A DNA stretch of 64,000 bases from Byssochlamys sp. IMV 00236 (lineage: Eukaryota; Ascomycota; Eurotiomycetes; Eurotiales; Thermoascaceae), in assembly GCA_001931875.2 (NCBI GenBank), contig MSJH02000669.1:62001-126000 (forward strand), written 5' to 3'. The notes below the pieces were generated by a model. It had not been told where the DNA came from and did no database searches. It worked only from the letters and a program-made list of their open reading frames with translations. Each line of letters starts with the position of its first letter. Positions within the stretch are counted from its first letter, which is position 1. The translations under genes and the position numbers were made by a program. This document shows, one piece after another, positions 57,738 to 64,000 of this stretch.

Positions 57738-60235
57738 AGTGAGCAGCGTCGCCGTGTCTATCTATCTCTTGAGAATCTGCTAAACTAACGCAATAACTCC
57801 TCGCAGTGGGCGAAACATCGTGGCCCCCGAAATCACCCCGTGATGCTTTGCTGAGCTCGCCTAGTGGTCGGAGAAAGTACCAGGATATGCAGAATAATCG
57901 AATAACGTCGCCCTTGAAGCGATCATCTACGACGCCAAACTTGCAGGCCAAGTCGCATCGGTTGTTACAAGAGAGCGTTGGCGAGGAAGACGAGGACGAA
58001 GACGACGACGAAGAGACCTTGAAACTAAAACTCGCAGCGATCGAGGCTCGTCTAAGGCTAAAGAAGCTACAGAAACAAGCAAAGACTGGACGATCGAGTT
58101 CAGACCTTGAAGGGGATGAGGTGCAATCGAGACTGCCGTCAGCTATCGGCGCGTCTAGCCGGCTACAAAGGGATGCCCATGGAAAGGAACCAGAAGATGA
58201 AATCCAAGTTCCGCTTTCCCCGACGAGGAAGGTTGCACCGCCTGTTGAGCCGGAGTCTCCTCGGAGATTTGTGCTTGGTATAGACAAGGGGATGAGAGGG
58301 AAGGATGTATCACTTCGACGACCACCAAACTCGAGAGTCTCCGGTCGGCCAGAGAGTGCGTATGGCGGTCGAGCAGGCGTGGCACCACGTTCTGCTCATT
58401 TATCCAGTTCTACAAGTGCTTCGTCGCCGTTCCGTGATTCCCCACGACCAAAGAGTTTCAGTGAGAGGATCGCTGAAAGCAGGTCTGTGGAGAAGGACCG
58501 GCGAGAACGCGCGGAGAGATCTCAACAGACTCGCAGCTCTGCTTTCCAGTTCGACAAGGAAGAAATGGAACGGTTCAAGGCCGCCGCGGCGGACGCAAAA
58601 CCAGCCTCGAGATCTGCCACTAGGTCTCGGCCAGTGGAGAGCTTCAGCCGAGAAGATGTCCTCAGATCACTCCATCAGTCTACGTCAACAAGGCAAAGAA
58701 GCCAAACGATGCCTAGTATACATGCGAATGACTCGAACCGACCCTCTTCTAGTTCCCGCGAGACACAGTCCTTCCAGGGACAAAGACCGCGATCCCAGGG
58801 ACGTTCGGACTCGCACCAGTCTCTTGTCCCAGGTGACGCTGACGAAGAGAAAAAAAGCGAAATTAAAGCAGGCGATGCCTCCAAGTATGAGGCATTTTCC
58901 TCTTTACACCTTTCCAGTCGCATATTACCGCACTCCTTCTTAAGTCGGACGCTCGAAGGCAAGAAAGTCATTACCATCCCCCAGCTCTTAAAGATGGTCA
59001 AAGCCCCGGATTTTGAGCTAGATGTGGATGGTGATTATGTGGTCTTTGGTATAGTCGCCTCGAAGTCTGATCCAAGAGAGCGCAAGGAATCGAAAAACAT
59101 TGCTAAAGAGACCGATCGATTCGACGACGGTCTGAACAATACGAACAAATATATGGCCATGACGCTTACTGATCTCAAATGGTCTGTCGATCTCTTTCTC
59201 TTCGATACGGCTTTCCCAAGATACTACAAACTCTCTGAGGGTATCTTGATAGCCGTTCTAAACCCTACTATCATGCCCCCTCCCCCGAACAAAATCGATA
59301 CCAACCGGTTTAGCTTGGCTATCTCATCATCAGATGACACGATCCTTGAGATTGGATATGCGCAAGACATTGGGTTTTGCAAGGCCGTGAGGAAAGACGG
59401 CAAGACGTGCCACTCCTGGGTCGATGCACGCAAGACGGAGTTTTGTGACTTTCACATCGATGTCCAAATTCGGCGTACACAGGCACAGCGGATGGGCGTG
59501 AACAATGGAACTGGTATGTTTGGGCCAGGAGGGAGATCAGGTCCGCGAACTGGTGATTTTGGTGGGGAAAGACGAGCAGGACAGAGGGGCAATGGGTTGA
59601 AGCCTGAAGGTGCACAATACGACCTTGGGACTCAATCCACATTCTATGTCGCTCGAGCTCCAAGGATGAATAATGACTATGATCATTCCTTGGGTCCTGC
59701 TAACTTCTTTAACAGAGGTCAATCAGCAGCCAGCTTAATTGATGCTGATGACCCTTTTCTCGCAGCTGGTATGACGGGTCGTGGGAAGGACAGTAGAGCA
59801 GAGCGTCTTCGCAGGCGCCTTGCCGAGCAGCAAAACGAGCGCAACATCAAGAGGCTGGTTACATCGGGCGCTGCCACTGGCATAGGTGGAGAGTACCTGC
59901 GAGCCCGAGTCAGCGAGAATCGTCCGTCGTCTTCATCTCGCAGCGACGGCACCCCAGCTTCGACTGGGTCAAAGGACGACAAAACCGCAACTCCCATATC
60001 ATCTGACTTCAACCTAAGCAGCCTAAGAGCACAAGATGTCCGCCTGGAACACAAGAAACGCGCCCACGACGGCGACAAGCCTTCGAATATAGTGAAAAAG
60101 ACACGCTTCATCACCCCGAAAGGAATTCGGGAAGCAGGTCGAGACAGTCTCGGGGGCCCGTCAGACCTGAATAGTCTGGCTAAGACCTCTGATAATAATG
60201 ATTATGACGACGATGACGAGTTGGATATCATTTAA
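57738..60235 (+). CDS. MCM10: DNA replication initiation protein MCM10
   Basis: The coding sequence joins the single base at 57738 to 57807-60235 (68-bp intron, GTGAGC donor, ACTAAC branch, CGCAG acceptor), giving 809 residues. No ATG precedes the conserved opening GETSWPPKSPRDALLSSPSG in one exon; splicing joins A to TG and creates ATG in a good context (ACAATGG). MCM10 loads and activates the CMG helicase at origins and recruits polymerase alpha. Visible parts: an N-terminal coiled coil (KLKLAAIEARLRLKKLQKQ), a Ser/Arg-rich linker, the OB-fold region (SRTLEGKKVITIPQLLKMVK onward), and the CCCH zinc finger with Cys525, Cys535, Cys547 and His550 (GFCKAVRKDGKTCHSW, FCDFH). The C-terminus is acidic. 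If the split start is wrong, Met28 (57887) would be the first ATG. Confidence 0.93.
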
Positions 60236-60539
60236 AAAGAGAGATACCACCAGGGATAGATACCAGGGACTTCTCTACCATTCCCACCACCGTCCCCTGT
60301 TTGCTTTTGGTGTTTGTTATCTATGTATGAGTACATCTGCATAGGTCTACTGGATAGCGCACTTGCTGAAGACTAGAGTTATTAATTCATCAATCAATAA
60401 TACCTCAGAAAACAAGCTCATTCTAAGTAAAATTTCCTTCTCTTGTCCTTGACTATCCTTGGCCATCCACGGTACGTACCATGGTTGTGGTATCTGTCTA
60501 GGGCTCGTAATTGAATTCTTACATAATATTCGCGCCTAT

Positions 60540-60584
60540 AACTAGTTAACTAGTTAACGGGGTGCCTATGCCCCTAGTTAACTA
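60540..60584. repeat. Short TAGTTAAC palindromic tract
   Basis: Three TAGTTAACTA-like units flank a GGGG-loop-CCCC core: AACTAGTTAACTAGTTAACG, then GGGTGCCTATGCCCC, then TAGTTAACTA. The arms can pair into a hairpin. It sits directly before the telomere-like repeats. Confidence 0.6.
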
Positions 60585-60588
60585 TGGT

Positions 60589-60632
60589 CCTAAACCCTAA
60601 TCCCCTAATCTCCTAATCTCCTAATCCCTAAT
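60589..60632. repeat. Degenerate telomere-like repeats, (C)CCTAA units
   Basis: Six consecutive units of the form CCTAA(A/T) with one to four leading C/T bases. The Aspergillus telomere is TTAGGG on the other strand, so this is a short interstitial, degenerate telomere-like tract. It lies in an intergenic region next to the DUF6604 gene. Confidence 0.75.
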
Positions 60633-60675
60633 TATTTTTGTGGTATATGATCAGTTATGGAAGTGGTGTAAAAAC

Positions 60676-60781
60676 CGCGCCAAGAGTTTGGAACCACGAC
60701 GAGCTGGCACCCCCGTGACCAGTGACCAGTACTTAAACAGGCGGGGTACCAGCTCAGCGTCGTTCCAAAAACTCTCAGCGT
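60676..60781. repeat. Imperfect inverted repeat (fold-back element)
   Basis: The left arm (about 60678-60715) contains AGAGTTT, GGAAC, ACGACG, AGCTGG and CACCCC in order; the right arm (about 60742-60781) holds their complements in reverse order (GGGG, CCAGCT, CGTCGT, GTTCC, AAACTCT). The arms are about 38 nt with a few small gaps and surround about 27 nt. TAAACAGGCGG occurs both in the loop/right-arm start (about 60734) and directly after the element (about 60784). No coding potential. Confidence 0.65.
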
Positions 60782-60914
60782 GATAAACAGGCGGCATACA
60801 GCTCGTAAATTAATAGGCCATCCTCAATCCTTTTCCTCCCTGTCATAGGGGCAAGGCTGGTCTTATCGACAGGCCAGTGGCCATTATTCACTTGTTTGGC
60901 CTTCAACCGCCAAT

Positions 60915-63486
60915 ATGCTACCTGAATTCCTGCAGAGTAGTTACGCCCGCTACAAAACAGATACCAATACATTTGCAACATGGCTACTGGAGACAGCCAA
61001 CAAATGTGGCTATCAACCACCTACCCTCTCGGCCAGCGTTTCTACCGCGAAAAATGGTAAACGCAAAGGCAAAGGCAACGGCTCCGATGCAGATCCGCTT
61101 CATTATAATGCGACTACCAAAGATCTGCAAAAGCTTGCCGAGGTGATTGCCAGTTCTGGTTTCGCGGTACCCAAGTCAGTTCTCACCATCGCGGAACGCG
61201 CCATCAAATTGAGAAAAGCAGTCACCCGCTGGTTCTTGGGCCAGGGCGACTCCACGAGCAATGAACGTCATGCTCATTTCATCACTGCGCTGGAGCAGAT
61301 CTGCAAGACTCTTGACCGGAAGACCACCCAGCCCTCGAAGCCAGATGCTAAGCAGCCACCACCGACTTCTGAGGCTCAAAGTGATGACGCCGATGCTGAG
61401 AGGTTTCTCAACAAATTCGCTGTTCTCACAGTGGAGGAACCCCGGGATACTGCGCAAACACCATCGACGCCCGCAGAATCGCAACAGATCGTTAAGGTGA
61501 CTGTTGATGAAGAGGACGAGAATGAAGCAGTAGATTCATATCTTAGTCAGCTGTTCTTCAAGACCCTATGTTTACTTCAAGACCTGGACAACATGCGACA
61601 ATTCATTTCCGTCACCTGGTCGGAGTATCGAGATAAGAAAATCGACCTTATGAACGCCGCTGTTGTCACCGACAGTGCTTTGCAGCTTGCCCGAGGTCTT
61701 GCAGAGGAGGTGGAGGCTGATTGGCGCACTTCTCGTACGGGGGAAAAGGACCATGTGCAGAAAGTTGTCTACAATTACGCTGTTCTTGCCCGCGGCATTT
61801 CTGCGGAACCATCCGCTGAGATTGGCCTGCCCTACAACAAGAACATGGCTGATGTAGCCAACTGGTGCTATTTGCCAACTAAGGTCCTGCTTGAGTCTTT
61901 CGCAGTTGTTCTCCAGGACGATCATCATCCAGTCTTTAAAAAAGACCACTTCGGTATCTATGATCCGAAAGCGGACAGAGAGCGGATGTCTCTGGGTGAG
62001 AAATTCAATGAAGACAAAATCATCCTTCTTTCCATTATGCCAGAGTTTTGCATGTTCGATACATTCAGAATCCAGATGCCCACTGAGGATGTGATTACTC
62101 GAGGCTTTGCTGAATTTGTCAAAACTAAAAGGGTTGATCTGTGGCTTTGCTTCGCCTCCCAGGTATTCCTTGATGTTCATCATATCATGCGACACAGTAC
62201 CTTGGGTGCATTTGGAGACCTTCGAATGTCTGGACTTCGCATCCAAAAGACTATCGATGACTACCTGCAATTGTCTAAAACACACCCCCAGCCCAAATTT
62301 TGGCCAAAAGCGGCTGATGATGAGATTCGGAATATAAAGTCAGCCGTGAAGACGTGGGTCATAGAAGATCCATTCCAAGATATTCGAGTCCGGTCGGGAC
62401 TCGACAGAATTGGCTCCCCGCCTGAAAAGTGCACTCTTATCGCAGCATGCTATCCTCTGCGGCTTGATCCTGTTTAACCTCAATATGGGAATGCAGTACG
62501 TTGGCCAGAAGCTCGTCACCCAATGGTACGACGTTCAACAACTGGCCTTCTTGCACAACCTCGTCATCAATACTCCAGGGTACAAAGACCTGAGATGGCC
62601 TGATATGGATGCTTTCATCAAGATCCATGGCGAGTCTCATATTTTCATTGGTTCACGGCCAAAGAACGCCAAAGAATCACTGAACAGGTTGGAGTTGGCT
62701 ACAGGCATCTCATCCGCTGCCAGGTTTGCCCGCAATTCCCGGAGCAAAGGAATCCATCGCCCTGATGGCAAGAACGCCCGCGTGCTCAAGCCCACCACTG
62801 CAGTTGCAAACTTGTTCTTTGCCCAATACGTTGGCGGTTCTCAGGAAGATGCCGGGATTGTACATATTGACAGAATCCTGGACGAGCTTTCGCAGCAGCT
62901 TAATTCGGCCAGCAAGGGGCTTCAGAGGGTCAATCCAGAAGTCATGATTACCCGAAAGTGGTCTCATACCCGCAACATTGACACACTGCCGCTTCTCAAG
63001 TTCCTGAAGACCAAGTTATTCGAAGAGGAGCCTGTCATATTGTACAATTACTTCGGCATGCACAAACGCTCCATCGAGTTACTCAGGCTGATCCGAGACA
63101 AAGAGCACCATAAGTTTGCCCAATATTTCACGCCGGCGTATATGCCTGATGAGTCTTTCATATCAAACATTGTCATTCTCATCCATATGGTTGCGGAGGG
63201 CTCGGCCCAAAATGCACGTGACATGGGACTTGCATCTCGCAAACTTGGGTTAGTGAGTCGGATTGTCACGAGCGCTGGCGAGGTGATGCGGGAATACTTG
63301 AAGAAGAATGGAGATGTGGCATGCAAAGAGCTGAGAGTTTTCTGCAAGAACAAGAAGCCAATTCAAGACGATGTTGCTTATGATAAGGGCGAATCGGACA
63401 AGCTGGTGTATTCTATGCTCAATCTTGAGGACGTTATGGGTCCCAAGGCTATGGCCTCGCTCATGACTGGGATCCCGATAGCCTAG
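60915..63486 (+). pseudogene. DUF6604-type fungal protein gene with an apparent +1 frame change
   Basis: Reading starts at ATG 60915 and runs in one frame to 62477; from about 62436 the conserved-looking protein continues in the next frame to 63486. The N-terminus YARYKTDTNTFATWLLETAN followed by KDLQKLAEVIASSG is the DUF6604 opening, a domain common at the start of uncharacterised fungal proteins. The junction lies near 62425-62440: frame one ends RSGLDRIGSPPEKC, and frame two resumes with LSQHAILCGLILFNL, so one extra nucleotide in ACTCTTATC would explain it. The combined length is about 857 residues. Downstream it has no catalytic motif, but the rest of the second frame is intact for 350 codons, so decay is recent, or it is a sequencing error or a short unrecognised intron. 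Confidence 0.72.
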
Positions 63487-64000
63487 GCTCATACTAGGCG
63501 CGAACTGCACAGGAGGGTTGGGGTCCAGGGGGGAGCATCTGGGACTTTGTCCGTCTCCTCCTGTTTCTACAGTCTTACCCAGGTAATAGCTCGAGATCTT
63601 ACTTAGGTTGGACGGTTAGACGGGCGGTATGGGTTATTTTCAGGGAGTTCTGAACTGAATATTTCGGTTTCGGTTTCGGTTCAGGATTTCCCTGAGCTGG
63701 AACAAATTAAGGAAAGGAGACCAACACTATACATATCTAAGAATGATAAACATGACCCGAAGAAGCAGACACCGTCGTAAATATCATGACACGAAATGTA
63801 AAGGCCGTCTCTACTCCAGACATAGTGGGAAAGCAACAAGAAAACGCCTAGACTGACGCGCTTCATTCGGTTAGCGCGGGTATGAGGCGTCTGGGATCAT
63901 AGTTGAGGTATATCTGTGTCTGCATGTAATCGATGCTGTTTAACCCTTTATGGGACGATGTCCTTTGCTGGGGCAAGGATCGGAAATGTAAGATTCTTTT
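63487..64000. other. 3' flank to the window edge
   Basis: About 510 bp after the DUF6604 stop. It contains three TTTCGG units at about 63663-63682 and no coding frame of substance. Confidence 0.5.

Overview
The window is nuclear DNA of a filamentous ascomycete, most likely Eurotiales (Aspergillus/Penicillium relatives). Genes are compact and carry short GT-AG introns of about 50-110 bp with CTAAC-type branch sites. The protein set is typical of Aspergillaceae: a Ran1-type kinase, NST1, Rho2, a fungal TRAPPC12, TFIIIC subunit 6 and a DUF6604 protein. All calls come from reading and splicing the sequence by eye; no database search was possible, and the species is not resolved.

Layout. 1-9.4 kb: the edge of a minus-strand gene that leaves the window, an uncharacterised coiled-coil protein, TMA7 and the splicing kinase PRP4 head to head, and a six-pass membrane protein. 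9.4-15.55 kb: about 6.1 kb with no supportable gene, ending in the pyrimidine-rich leader of a Ran1/Sks1-type kinase. 16.9-22.3 kb: a sparser, AT-rich, accessory-looking stretch with one orphan protein of a widespread fungal family and a short-chain dehydrogenase. 22.3-37.7 kb: dense housekeeping genes (PAQR receptor, CSN8/PSMD8-like protein, TRAPPC12, DPM1, DUF1749 hydrolase, TFIIIC subunit 6, VPS35), interrupted by a secreted, repeat-bearing, sequon-rich protein. 38.7-60.2 kb: NST1, RHO2, mitochondrial ribosomal mL40, a RING-CH membrane ligase, ILV2, galactokinase, RNase H2 subunit B and MCM10. 60.2-64 kb: telomere-like repeats, a fold-back inverted repeat and a DUF6604 gene that changes reading frame.

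How genes work together. There is no metabolic gene cluster. Head-to-head pairs with shared upstream regions are frequent: TMA7/PRP4, PAQR/CSN8-like, TRAPPC12/DPM1, DUF1749/TFC6, NST1/RHO2, ILV2/GAL1 and RNH202/MCM10. Two look functionally informative. RNH202 and MCM10 both act in genome replication or maintenance and share a region with three ACGCG cores. The ILV2 upstream region carries TGA(C/G)TCA-type amino-acid-control sites. Several genes serve membrane traffic and the secretory pathway (VPS35, TRAPPC12, DPM1).

The most notable observations are a 6-nt exon in RHO2, a start codon split by an intron in MCM10, the repeat-bearing secreted protein at 33-33.8 kb, and the frame change in the DUF6604 gene.
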